DNA of 53,201 nucleotides from Kiloniella laminariae DSM 19542 (GTDB lineage Bacteria > Pseudomonadota > Alphaproteobacteria > Kiloniellales > Kiloniellaceae). A program made the position numbers and the translations under genes. The notes beneath the pieces are model-generated. The model had not been told where the DNA came from. It saw only the letters and a program-made list of their open reading frames with translations, and did not search any database. The stretch lies in NCBI RefSeq assembly GCF_000374005.1, contig NZ_KB893135.1, positions 227,343-280,543 of the forward strand. Reading direction: 5' to 3'. Below, piece by piece: positions 30,471 to 39,153 of the stretch (the stretch's first letter is position 1; the number at the start of each line of letters is the position of its first letter).

Positions 30471-31058
30471 ATGAAGTTCAACTCTGATAGTAATAATACC
30501 GACCAAACAAATGCAACCGCCAAAGAAAAAATAGTCGGTAGAGATGATAACAGCTCGAATAACAGTTACCATTTTCACGAAAATCCTCAATCACAAATTG
30601 ATCTGTGGATACAAAAATTACACTACGAAATGGAAAATAATGAACGTATCTGTGATATGGTTGAAAGCCTTCAATTTTATCAAAAACAAATCCCATTTGA
30701 CGACATTGTGGGTTTAGAAAACAAACTCTCGCATTCAGGGCGTGATAGCCAAAGAATAAAAGCCCTCTTAAAGAAAGAAGAATTCACAAAGTTATTAGAC
30801 AGGTGGGGTGCTTATGCCTCTGCACAAGAAATCATAGCCTATCTTCTTTCAAGGATTGACACTCTTTATGAAACAGAAGTCCAGCCAGCAATAAACTCCG
30901 GAGCAACCAATGACGAAATCGATAAATTATTTAGAGTCAAAGTCATTGATCCTGTTATCAACGAAGTAAAATCAGCCCCATTTTTAATTAATTATAATCA
31001 TGTATCTGGGATGGTTTACTGGTTGGCAGAGCTATGTTTCGTGAGGTGGCATAAATGA
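30471..31058 (+). CDS. ABC-3C system C-terminal-domain (CTD) protein
   Basis: This 195-residue protein has a low-complexity Asn/Ser-rich first 35 residues containing 'KEKIVGRDDNSSNN'. A helical domain follows, with 'WIQKLHYEMENNERICDMVE' and 'LQFYQKQIPFDDIVGLENKL'. The ending 'VKSAPFLINYNHVSGMVYWL' then A-E-L-C-F-V-R-W-H is typical of the ABC-three-component CTD that normally sits at the end of an effector protein. Here it is nearly stand-alone, so the effector may be the small membrane peptide. Its stop overlaps the next gene by 4 bp (ATGA). Confidence 0.8.
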   Translation: MKFNSDSNNTDQTNATAKEKIVGRDDNSSNNSYHFHENPQSQIDLWIQKLHYEMENNERICDMVESLQFYQKQIPFDDIVGLENKLSHSGRDSQRIKALLKKEEFTKLLDRWGAYASAQEIIAYLLSRIDTLYETEVQPAINSGATNDEIDKLFRVKVIDPVINEVKSAPFLINYNHVSGMVYWLAELCFVRWHK

Positions 31059-31570
31059 TACAAATTACTTACCAACCTGCATACGACCCTTATCATACAG
31101 CTTTTAGAGTATTGATGCTGTTGGCACGAAATGAAGAAAAAAGCATTCGTTTACAAACATTAAAAATTCTCGATTTTTACCTAGCATTTCCGAATTTCAT
31201 CCAAGAGATTAACGGAATAAAAACCCAGATAAAAAAGCATAATCTTGATACAATAAGTCCCCCTTATGGACACTTACCATCTTCCAAAATTATTTTCGAC
31301 CAAATGAACGTCTTTCAAGAAGCAGCTGTGCAAACACTTCATCTAAGAGGAATTCTTGAATTCACGTCCGAAACTTTAGCTCATGAAAAAGTCAAATTAA
31401 CCAAGAATAAAATACCTGAGAATTTACTCCCAGCTTTAACAAGAAGGAATGATGAGAAATCTAACATCCTAACTTTTTTATCCAATGTGCTAATGGAATT
31501 ACCTCTCGAGGGGGCAAAAGGTCTTAAATCAAAGACGAGCTTAATGGAACACCGCTATGATTATCAATAA
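31055..31570 (+). CDS. ABC-3C system middle component (MC5-like)
   Basis: This 171-residue helical, winged-helix-like protein opens 'ITYQPAYDPYHTAFRVLMLL' followed by 'LKILDFYLAFPNFIQEI', the pattern I associate with ABC-3C middle component 5. 'QEAAVQTLHLRGILEF' is a further conserved-looking segment. Middle components bridge the ATPase and the CTD-effector. It overlaps both neighbours (4 and 14 bp), a tightly coupled operon. Codons are AT-rich like the rest of the island. Confidence 0.8.
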   Translation: MIQITYQPAYDPYHTAFRVLMLLARNEEKSIRLQTLKILDFYLAFPNFIQEINGIKTQIKKHNLDTISPPYGHLPSSKIIFDQMNVFQEAAVQTLHLRGILEFTSETLAHEKVKLTKNKIPENLLPALTRRNDEKSNILTFLSNVLMELPLEGAKGLKSKTSLMEHRYDYQ

Positions 31571-33470
31571 CCCAACTTTACAAATAAAAAAATTAGTCGT
31601 TTCGGCAAGCGGACAAATCGCCTTCTCTGAAGAATTTCATTCAGGCCTTAATATTCTACGGGGAGAAAATAGTTCCGGTAAATCTACTATTATGGACTTC
31701 CTGTTTTATGGTTTGGGTGGGGACTTAAACAATTGGAGAGAAGCTGCACTAGAATGTGACGAGATAACTTTAGAAGTAATGCTCAATAGTGGCACCATAA
31801 CAATTAAAAGAACAATTGAAGAAAGCTCTAGACAACCCATGAGAATTTTTGTGGGGCCGTTAGAAGAGGCAAATCTCTCCGCAACTGAAGGTTGGAGAAT
31901 TTACCCCTATACTAGGCATAAAGATAAAGAGAGTTTCTCACAGGTCCTTTTTAGATGGTTAAATTTACCACAAGTACCTGGTCATGACACCAGTAACATA
32001 ACAATGCATCAGTTATTAAGGCTATTATATGCTGATCAAATGACACCTACTCATCGATTATTACGAGTTGAAAGCTTTGATAACCCATTGATTCGTAGAA
32101 CTGTTGGAGAAATGCTATGTGGAGCATACAACGTTGGATTATTTGATGCGCAAATAAGGTTAAGAGATGCCGAAAAAGAACTATCTGCCTTTAGTAATGA
32201 ATTAAAAAGTATCTTGGCGTCTCTAGGGCATATCAAACATTCATTGACTATGGAGTGGCTTGATAGTGAAAAAAAGGCCACACTTGATGAAATCTCCGAC
32301 GTTCAAAATGACATACTTCACGTTGAAGAAAAGCTGTTTCGTGGAGAGATAAGTGATGGTTTAAGCTTGCAATCGCAAAACCAAGCCTATGAAAACTTAC
32401 AATCCATCCAAGTAATTTTGTCTGAAAAACAACAAAATCTTGATAGCCTAATTTTACAAATTAGGGATTCAGAACAATACATCCTTAGTTTGACAGAGAA
32501 ATTTGCAGCGTTGCAAGACGCCTCAAGCACCGCAGACACGCTAAAAGGAATATCTTTTATTTATTGCCCGGCATGTTTTGCGCCCATAGATGATATAAAT
32601 ACTCATCATCATTGTCAGCTATGCAAGTCTCCATTCGATGAAGATAGGGCTTTATCAAGAATTCTATTATTAAAGAATGATGTTGGCCTTCAGTTGAAAC
32701 AATCCAAAGAATTACAAAGACTGCGACATGACGAAGTTCAAAAATCTGAAAAAGAACTACATGACGCTAAAGCTAATTGGGAATCAGCATCGAGAAGGTA
32801 TCACTTAGTCAACAAAATTCCATCCACTCATATGAGAACACAACTTAGGGATCTACATCGTAAAGCAGGATACTTGGAAAAACAGGTGGAAGAGCTAGAT
32901 GGTCAATCCAGCCTGATAAAAAGAATTTCATCTCTTTCCAGTAAGAAGCAAGAGCTAAACACAGAGATAGAAAACCTTAAAGGAACGATCTCCGCCCACG
33001 AGACACGACAAAAAAAGAGACTTGCTAACGCCTATACAGCAGTAGCAGAAAACGTGAAATGGTTTCTAAAGAATGATCTTGCCCGACAAGATACTTTTTC
33101 AAAGGCAGAAAGCGTTGAGTTTGATTTTGAGAAAGATACTATGAGCGTAAATCACGAAAGTTTTTTCTCCGCAAGCTCAATGGTCTATATGAAAAATAGC
33201 TTTCTTGTGAGTTTCTGGAAAGCTTCTCTTGAAGATCAAGCCTTCAGATTCCCAAGGTTTTTATTAATGGACACTATGGAAGACAAAGGGATGGAACCTG
33301 AAAGAAGTCATAATTTTCAAAACCTATTAAAAGAAATTTCAGAATCTTCCGAAGTAGAGCATCAATTAATCTATGCGACATCAATGATTTCACCTGAATT
33401 AGAAAATTCCCCATATGTTGTTGGGCGATTTTTCACTCATGACAAACGCACTTTAGAACTTCATTATTAA
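31557..33470 (+). CDS. ABC-3C system SMC/Rad50-like ATPase
   Basis: This 637-residue ATPase has Walker A 'LRGENSSGKSTIMDFLFYGL' (G-x4-G-K-S-T at ~36-44). Long coiled coils (~200-330 and ~365-500) flank a zinc-hook-like pair, C-P-A-C (337-340) and C-Q-L-C (353-356). The second nucleotide-binding half is at ~520-630, with a Walker B-like 'FPRFLLMDTMEDKG' (catalytic acid region ~572-576). A canonical ABC signature is not obvious. Such ATPases are the sensor/motor of ABC-3C conflict systems that probably respond to invading nucleic acid. It ends the operon; AT-rich non-coding DNA follows. Confidence 0.85.
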   Translation: MIINNPTLQIKKLVVSASGQIAFSEEFHSGLNILRGENSSGKSTIMDFLFYGLGGDLNNWREAALECDEITLEVMLNSGTITIKRTIEESSRQPMRIFVGPLEEANLSATEGWRIYPYTRHKDKESFSQVLFRWLNLPQVPGHDTSNITMHQLLRLLYADQMTPTHRLLRVESFDNPLIRRTVGEMLCGAYNVGLFDAQIRLRDAEKELSAFSNELKSILASLGHIKHSLTMEWLDSEKKATLDEISDVQNDILHVEEKLFRGEISDGLSLQSQNQAYENLQSIQVILSEKQQNLDSLILQIRDSEQYILSLTEKFAALQDASSTADTLKGISFIYCPACFAPIDDINTHHHCQLCKSPFDEDRALSRILLLKNDVGLQLKQSKELQRLRHDEVQKSEKELHDAKANWESASRRYHLVNKIPSTHMRTQLRDLHRKAGYLEKQVEELDGQSSLIKRISSLSSKKQELNTEIENLKGTISAHETRQKKRLANAYTAVAENVKWFLKNDLARQDTFSKAESVEFDFEKDTMSVNHESFFSASSMVYMKNSFLVSFWKASLEDQAFRFPRFLLMDTMEDKGMEPERSHNFQNLLKEISESSEVEHQLIYATSMISPELENSPYVVGRFFTHDKRTLELHY

Positions 33471-33891
33471 TTTCAAAACTAATAATAAAAGGTAAGACGT
33501 AAGGAAATTCTTTTTTATAAAGTTACACGAAATCTATTTTCATAATATCCCCTTCTGGCACAAAGCGACTGAAATCATGACCCATTTATATTCTCTCACA
33601 TGTGGTCTGAGAATTATGATTGCAAGCTGAGGTGCAGATAATGCAAGCCCAGGCTTTGATGATTACGAGCCGCTAGGGTTACGGGTTTTTCTTGTGGAAC
33701 AGCAGATAAATTCAACCGCTATCCTGAAAATGGCGTATGGTTGTGCTGTCGTACAGTTAAAACCGGATCATCCAGCCTGCTGACGCGTAACAGGTTAATT
33801 GATCGGTATCAGCAGCCGGGCCCCTACCCGGCATCTGCTGTCCGGGCCAGTTCCGGTTTAAGCCAACAAGCTCAAGAAACGGGGAACCGAG
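33471..33891. other. Right flank of the island; no gene seen
   Basis: AT-rich for the first ~130 bp, then returning to GC-rich host DNA. One hairpin, CAGCAGCCGGG (33810-33820) against CCCGG and CTGCTG (to 33840), lies about 50 bp before the DUF4399 gene. I see no tRNA and no obvious attachment repeat matching the left flank. Confidence 0.5.
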
Positions 33892-34371
33892 ATGAAAAAT
33901 ACCTTCACACGAACAGTTTCTGCAGCCACTTTTGCCTCAACTCTGGGGGCATTTGCCCTCGGCGCTATCACGTTTGGTCCGGCTCTTGCCGGGGAAACGC
34001 CCTCGGCGCCGGGCACGCTGCAGTACTTTGTCAATCTGGAAGACGGCGCAACGCTCAAAGGCCCGGTCAAGGTGATCTTTGGTCTTTCCGGCATGGGCGT
34101 CGCCCCGGCTGGCACGGAGAAGGAAAATACCGGACACCATCACCTGCTGGTTGACCGTCCTGCCCTGGGTGAAGGTGAACATGGCCCTCACGAATTTGAT
34201 GCCAACCTGCCCGCCGATGACCAGCACATCCACTATGGCGGCGGCCAGACCGAAACCACGCTGGAACTTGCGCCGGGCACACATACCCTGCAGCTCGTCC
34301 TCGCCGACAAGGATCACATCCCGCACAACCCGCCAGTCTTTTCAGAAGTGATCACCATCACGGTGGAATAG
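33892..34371 (+). CDS. Secreted DUF4399 protein
   Basis: This 159-residue protein has a clear signal peptide ('FASTLGAFALGAITFGPALA', cleavage after A-L-A). The mature part matches the DUF4399 layout: 'FVNLEDGATLKGPVKVIFGL', 'NTGHHHLLVD', 'DDQHIHYGGGQTETTLEL' and 'LADKDHIPHNPPVFSEVITI'. The many His residues suggest metal binding, but this is not established for the family. GGGGAACC precedes the ATG. It is monocistronic, ending in a terminator shared with the converging dctM gene. Confidence 0.85.
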   Translation: MKNTFTRTVSAATFASTLGAFALGAITFGPALAGETPSAPGTLQYFVNLEDGATLKGPVKVIFGLSGMGVAPAGTEKENTGHHHLLVDRPALGEGEHGPHEFDANLPADDQHIHYGGGQTETTLELAPGTHTLQLVLADKDHIPHNPPVFSEVITITVE

Positions 34372-34388
34372 AAGCGTAATTTACCAAA

Positions 34389-34420
34389 ACAGGGCTGGCG
34401 CCTGTCACAGCCAGCCCTGT
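34389..34420. terminator. Bidirectional terminator
   Basis: The perfect 11-bp stem ACAGGGCTGGC/GCCAGCCCTGT has a 10-base loop, with AAAA before and TTTT after. It serves the DUF4399 gene on the plus strand and dctM on the minus strand. Confidence 0.85.
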
Positions 34421-34454
34421 ATTTTCACCAGCTCCTCTTGAGCGAGTAAGCCTC

Positions 34455-35729
34455 TCACCGCAAGGCGTAAGGGATATAGAGCGCCAGATCCTGCCAGAAC
34501 CAGAGCAATACCGCCGTGGCCAGCATGATCCCGGCAAAGGGCAGAGCTCCCCTGGCGACTTCCTGCAGGCTGGCCTTGCCCACGGCCTGGATGACAAAAA
34601 GGTTCATCCCCACCGGCGGCGTGATCAGCGCGGTTTCGATCAGCACGACAAAGAAGATCCCGAACCAGACCGGGTCGATGTTGACGTTGAGCACCGCCGG
34701 CAGCAGCACCGGCACCATGATCAGCAGCATCGACAGGCTTTCGAGAAAAAAGCCCATGATCAGCAGGACAAGACCAACAGCCAGCACAAACAGGCCCGGT
34801 GTCGAGATGTTTTCCGTCAAAAGCGCGCTGATGGACTGCGGGATCAGATAGAGCGTAATGGCATAGGAAAAGACCTTGGCCCCGGCAATAATGATCAGGA
34901 TCATCACCGTGGTGCTGAGCGAGTTCTGCACCGCTTCTTTCAGTTTGGCGAAATCCATCCGTCCCATGATCAAGGTAATGATCAGGGCAAAGACAAAGCC
35001 CAGTCCGGCGCTTTCAGACGGTGTGGCAATGCCCGCATAGATCGAGCCAACAATCCCCACAGCCAGCAAGACCGTCGGCAGCGCCATAAGTGATGCGCGG
35101 CCCCGCTCGCCCCAGCTGGCTTTTGGCATCGGCTGATAGGCCCCGGTAATCCGGGCAAAGAGCAGGCCATAGACAATAAAGGCCCCGGCCAAAAACAGAC
35201 CCGGTCCAATCCCGGCCAGAAACAACAGCGGGATCGAGCTTTCGGTCACCACGCCATAGATGATCAGCGGGATCGAGGGCGGGATCAAAATGCCCAATGT
35301 GCCCCCTGCCGCCAGCATGCCCAACACAAAGGGTCGGTCATAACCGCGCTTTTCCATTTCCGGAATGGCCACGGTGCCCACTGTCGCGGCTGTGGCAACC
35401 GAGGAGCCCGAAATCGCGGAAAAGAGTGTACAGGAAAGGATCGTCGCCACCCCCAGCCCGCCGGGCCAGTGACCAACCCAGCTTTGTACCGCTGCATAGA
35501 GATCGCGCCCGACCCCGCCCCTGAGCAGGATATTGGACATCAGCAGAAACATCGGCACCGCCAGAAGCTCAAAGCTGTCAACCGACCCGTGCAGACGCTG
35601 GGGCACCGCCACCAGCGGCAGGCCCTTGAGCACCAGCAGAATGACACCAAGACCACCCAGTGCAATCGCAACCGGGGTCCGCAGCAGCAACAAAGCCAGC
35701 AAGGCCGTCAGAATCAAAAAGGCTTCCAT
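34455..35729 (-). CDS. dctM: TRAP transporter large permease subunit
   Basis: This 424-residue protein is about the usual DctM length with ~12 transmembrane segments. Family landmarks are 'ALLLLRTPVAIALGGLGVIL', 'GVGRDLYAAVQSWVGHWPGG', 'ISGSSVATAATVGTVAIPEM' and 'GILIPPSIPLIIYGVVTESS', with 'ITPPVGMNLFVIQAV' near the end. It forms the sodium-driven transport unit with DctQ, fed by DctP. The start codon overlaps the dctQ stop by one base (TGATG), so translation is coupled. Substrate is probably an organic acid or related anion. Confidence 0.95.
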   Translation of the reverse strand: MEAFLILTALLALLLLRTPVAIALGGLGVILLVLKGLPLVAVPQRLHGSVDSFELLAVPMFLLMSNILLRGGVGRDLYAAVQSWVGHWPGGLGVATILSCTLFSAISGSSVATAATVGTVAIPEMEKRGYDRPFVLGMLAAGGTLGILIPPSIPLIIYGVVTESSIPLLFLAGIGPGLFLAGAFIVYGLLFARITGAYQPMPKASWGERGRASLMALPTVLLAVGIVGSIYAGIATPSESAGLGFVFALIITLIMGRMDFAKLKEAVQNSLSTTVMILIIIAGAKVFSYAITLYLIPQSISALLTENISTPGLFVLAVGLVLLIMGFFLESLSMLLIMVPVLLPAVLNVNIDPVWFGIFFVVLIETALITPPVGMNLFVIQAVGKASLQEVARGALPFAGIMLATAVLLWFWQDLALYIPYALR

Positions 35730-36262
35730 CAGTGCGATATTTCCAGCGGGTTGTCTTTGGGGTCGGGCAATTCATTGCGCCAGACCCGGATCAGTTGCAC
35801 CAAGCCCTGCAGCGCAAAAAGCAGCCCTCCGACCCAGACCGGGGCGTGGGTCAGCCATTTTGGCGGCGCGAGATAACTGTCGGTGGTGTGTCCGGCAAGG
35901 GTGTACTTCAACCAGATCTGAAAGCCGTAATAAACCGCGGTTCCGGCAAAAATCAACAGCATGACCGTCGCCAGAGTTTCCGCCAGCTTGCGTTTCGGGC
36001 TCGCCGGATCACCCAGCAGAACCTCAATCGTGATCATTTCCTGCCGCTTGAGCACATAGGCAGAGGACAAGAACACCACCCAGACCATCAGATAGCGGCT
36101 GACCTCGTCCACCCAGATGGTCGGGGCGACAAAGACATAGCGCATCACCACCTCCCAGGTGATGAAAAAGCCGATTGCCACCAGACACCAGGCTGCAATC
36201 TTGCCCGCCCCGTCGGACAGGGCATCCACCCCGGACATAAAAAGCCGCAAAGCGCCGCTCAT
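35729..36262 (-). CDS. dctQ: TRAP transporter small permease subunit
   Basis: This protein has 177 residues from the ATG at 36262, which has AGGAG 7 bases upstream; longer in-frame extensions lack support. Four transmembrane segments are present, with the DctQ marks 'IGFFITWEVVMRYVF', 'WVDEVSRYLMVWVVFLSSAY', 'LKRQEMITIEVLLG' and a last segment 'APVWVGGLLFALQGLVQLI'. It is the scaffold subunit for DctM. An intercistronic hairpin lies between it and dctP. Confidence 0.95.
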   Translation of the reverse strand: MSGALRLFMSGVDALSDGAGKIAAWCLVAIGFFITWEVVMRYVFVAPTIWVDEVSRYLMVWVVFLSSAYVLKRQEMITIEVLLGDPASPKRKLAETLATVMLLIFAGTAVYYGFQIWLKYTLAGHTTDSYLAPPKWLTHAPVWVGGLLFALQGLVQLIRVWRNELPDPKDNPLEISH

Positions 36263-36293
36263 AATGTACTCCTGCATCGATACAGCAAAACAA

Positions 36294-36324
36294 GAGCAGG
36301 ACCCGGGATGTCCCGGCCCTGCTC
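36294..36324 (-). terminator. Intercistronic attenuator-like hairpin between dctP and dctQ
   Basis: Arms GAGCAG (36294-36299) and CTGCTC (36319-36324) enclose an inner CCGGG/CCCGG helix. No strong T-run follows on the minus strand. Such hairpins often reduce permease relative to binding-protein expression; that effect here is inferred. Confidence 0.6.
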
Positions 36325-36335
36325 TCAAACAATGC

Positions 36336-37328
36336 TTATTTAGCCGCCTTGATCGCGTCGATCGAGGCTGCGCCCGTGGTGCCAGTTTCTTCGATAAAGC
36401 GGGTGACAACGCCCTGGGTTGCGGCAACCCATTCAGCGCGCTCGGCTTCGCTCAGGTCAACCACGGTCATGACAGATTTCATCTCCGTAACGATCTCGGC
36501 TTCTTCCGCATAGATCTCGTCGCGCAGTCTGGCTTCGACTTCCAGTGCAGCTTCGTCGATGATCGTCTTTTCCGCATCGGACAGATCATTATAGAAATCC
36601 TGGTTCATCACCGCCACGAACTCAATCGCGCTGTCAAAGGTCAGGGTCATGTGATCCATCACTTCAAACAGTTTGCGTGACTTGACGGCTGATGCCCCCG
36701 TCATGCCCACATCAACCGCGCCCTGCTGGTACCCCAGGAACTGCTTTGAGCCGGACATCAAGGTTGGCGCGCCGCCCAGTGCCTCAACGGTCCAGCCGTG
36801 AACCTTGCCATAGGTACGGACTTTTTTACCCTTGATATCCGCAGGTGTGCGAATGGCTGAGCCGTTGTTCAGGTAAATGTTCCGGCCAAAAGCCTGCCAC
36901 CACAGAACCTTGGCGTTGGTTTCCTTGACGATGGCTCCGTCAATTTCCCTGCGCAGTTCGGAACCCGGGGCCACAGAAGCCCGCAGATGTTTTTCGGATT
37001 CAAACACAAAGGGAATGGCGATCACATCAACCGCCGGAACCGACCCGGCAAAACGGCCAATAAAGGCGGAACCCGCTTCAACCGCGCCTGTCCCCACCGC
37101 ATTGGGAACATCCTGATCCTTGAACAGCTGAGCCGAGGGAAAGAGCTGGATTTTCAGCTCGCCGCCGGATTTCTCCTCGACGATTTTGGCAAACTCCATC
37201 CAGTTTTTGCCCAGCGAATGGGTTTCCGGCAACTGCAGGGTTACCCGGATAACCTTCTCGGCAAAGGCTGCTGATGATGATACGGCCAGCCCGGTGGCAA
37301 CCGCTGCGCCCAAGATCCAGTGTTTCAT
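36336..37328 (-). CDS. dctP: TRAP transporter periplasmic substrate-binding protein
   Basis: This 330-residue protein has a signal peptide ending 'SSSAAFA'. Family features are 'VTLQLPETHSLGKNWMEFAK', 'GGELKIQLFPSAQLFKDQDV', 'AIPFVFESEKHLRASV' and 'ADIKGKKVRTYGKVHGWTVE', with a substrate-clamp arginine expected near 'GKKVRTYG'. It delivers ligand to DctQM. It is the first gene of dctPQM. The substrate is not determinable, although the family mostly carries carboxylates. Confidence 0.95.
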   Translation of the reverse strand: MKHWILGAAVATGLAVSSSAAFAEKVIRVTLQLPETHSLGKNWMEFAKIVEEKSGGELKIQLFPSAQLFKDQDVPNAVGTGAVEAGSAFIGRFAGSVPAVDVIAIPFVFESEKHLRASVAPGSELRREIDGAIVKETNAKVLWWQAFGRNIYLNNGSAIRTPADIKGKKVRTYGKVHGWTVEALGGAPTLMSGSKQFLGYQQGAVDVGMTGASAVKSRKLFEVMDHMTLTFDSAIEFVAVMNQDFYNDLSDAEKTIIDEAALEVEARLRDEIYAEEAEIVTEMKSVMTVVDLSEAERAEWVAATQGVVTRFIEETGTTGAASIDAIKAAK

Positions 37329-37660
37329 TGTTCTTCCCTCTTATTTTTTCAAGCAAGCTTGTTATATTTGTGGCCCGAACAGATATAGACCCGGGCCGCA
37401 GCTTTACACTCAAGAGCAGTGACCGGGACAGCATTCAGACAGACGTGAAAAATGCACCTGCAGATTACAGAGTGCAAAAGGTGATATTTTTACAGCTGAT
37501 TTTGTAACCATCGGCGGCAAAAGACAAATACTATGTCGGGAAAAAGATTATCTGACAGAAACGGGCAAGGTTACTCAAGGGCTTAAAGCCCCCTAACCGC
37601 TACAAAATCAGGGCAGGACACCAACTTAATATATAAGACACCGGGATATAAGACACCGGG
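37329..37660. other. dctP upstream region and 15-bp repeat
   Basis: No gene seen. It should contain the dctPQM promoter, but I could not identify a convincing pair of elements. At 37631-37660 two exact 15-bp units (ATATAAGACACCGGG) end next to the stop of the 37661 gene. Confidence 0.6.
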
Positions 37661-38644
37661 TTACATATAACGACCGTCCTTGAGGGCTTCCATATAGACA
37701 TCATAGAGACCACTGTTGCGGAACATCTGCAGCCGGGTATTAAAACGGTCGCGCAGGGCCCCACTGCCGGGCAGACTTTTCGGGAAAAGCAGATAACTCA
37801 GATTGACCAGAACAGGCCGCGGGTGATGGGTAATCATCTTCTGCATTTCAGACGGAAAATTTTCCCGCAATGCCGCATAACCCACGTTGACCTCCTGGGG
37901 ATAGAGGCTGATCCGCCCCGCCAGCAGCTTTTCGAAATTCTGGCGGTCTGTCGGCAAACGGTCCATATAGATCTGCCCGCTGTCGAGATAGGCATCCAGC
38001 CCCGGCCCGTAGCTGTACTTGATCCCGCCGCCCATGCGCTGGTCCGTCAGCTCGCCAAAGTCCTGCCAGTCAAAAGCCATATCCGCCCGATGGAAAAAGA
38101 CAAACTCCTCGTTCAGAACCGGTTCGCTGTAAAGAAAGTCCGCCTCGCGCTCGGCCTTGTGCATCCAGACGCCTGTGGCCACAAAGTTGCCGCTGGCCGC
38201 TTCCGAATAGGCCCGTCCCCAGGGCAGAAATTGTATTTCCACCGGAATACCTTCGGCGGCAAAGATATCGGAAATCAAATGGGCAACAGCCCCGTGATGC
38301 TCCAGCTTTTCCGAAATATAGGGCGGCCATTCCCCCACTGTAATCTGCAGGGGTTGCCCTGTGTCACTTCCTCCGGCATCGGCAGGAGCTGTGTTTGCGG
38401 GCGAACTGGCGGCGGGCGAACTGGCGGATGTATTGGCAGGAGGCGTTTGCTGGGCAGAGACCTGAACAGGAAAGAGCGCCAGCAGAGCCAACAAGGGAAG
38501 AAGCCCGGCCAGCAATATACACGCCCCAAAAGGGCTGGATGGAAAAAATGGCCGGGGCAGTATATGTCGAACAGCCGTTAGTAACAGATTGCCTCGCCCC
38601 TTTCTGGACGGATCGGTAAATTTGTTTTCGACTGTGTTGACCAT
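37661..38644 (-). CDS. Periplasmic amino-acid-type solute-binding protein (SBP_bac_3)
   Basis: This protein has 327 residues from the ATG at 38644. An earlier TTG-started extension is unlikely. The signal segment 'LAGLLPLLALLALFPVQVSA' is followed by a Ser/Pro/Ala-rich linker with a repeat encoded by a 15-bp DNA unit. The domain starts 'ITVGEWPPYISEKLEHHGAV' and has 'IQFLPWGRAYSEAASGNFVA', 'NFEKLLAGRISLYPQEVNVG' and a C-terminal 'GLYDVYMEALKDGRYM'. It is the third orphan binding protein of this type in the window, again with no permease. Confidence 0.8.
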   Translation of the reverse strand: MVNTVENKFTDPSRKGRGNLLLTAVRHILPRPFFPSSPFGACILLAGLLPLLALLALFPVQVSAQQTPPANTSASSPAASSPANTAPADAGGSDTGQPLQITVGEWPPYISEKLEHHGAVAHLISDIFAAEGIPVEIQFLPWGRAYSEAASGNFVATGVWMHKAEREADFLYSEPVLNEEFVFFHRADMAFDWQDFGELTDQRMGGGIKYSYGPGLDAYLDSGQIYMDRLPTDRQNFEKLLAGRISLYPQEVNVGYAALRENFPSEMQKMITHHPRPVLVNLSYLLFPKSLPGSGALRDRFNTRLQMFRNSGLYDVYMEALKDGRYM

Positions 38645-39153
38645 TGGCGCCACACTCCGCTGTTGAACTGCCAACCTTCTCTTGTTTCTGGTCAGGATGA
38701 CAGATCCGACCGGATTATTAACGAAGGCAGAGAATTGTTCAGTAACTTATGATAACAGCAAAACGATTAAATTTCTCCCCCGGATAATTACTAACTGTGT
38801 TCGCAAGTTTTTTTCATCTTCCAATTTCAGATGAAATTCAAAAACAAAACTCTAAATGACATAATTATATTTATACAAATCATAAAACAATAGGCCTACA
38901 ACTAAGCAAAGAATCGATATAACCTCTTTATCACACGAAATATATATAAAAATATTTATTTCAATGTAGTGCCAAGAGAGAAAATAACCCCCTCTATTCC
39001 ACCTGAGGCCAGGCGATGAAACACCACCATCGGTGTTTAACACTCAGCCCCTGTCGCACGCCCCAGGCCCCCGGCAGCACCAAGACTGCAGGCACACAAT
39101 AAAAATCAGGGCCTGCAGCACAGCAGGTCTCCAGCAAGGGAAGGAAACAGGTA
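38645..39153. other. Long AT-rich intergenic region upstream of the BCCT gene
   Basis: No gene recognised; leftward frames in it are short and AT-derived. Two hairpins are visible: TTTCATCT (38812-38819) with AGATGAAA (38829-38836), and AAACACC (39019-39025) with GGTGTTT (39032-39038). The second lies in the BCCT leader and might influence its expression. Confidence 0.45.

Noticed and set aside
33541-33891. tRNA or attachment-site search at the right edge of the AT-rich island
   Set aside because: No cloverleaf-like segment and no repeat shared with the left flank could be found by eye.
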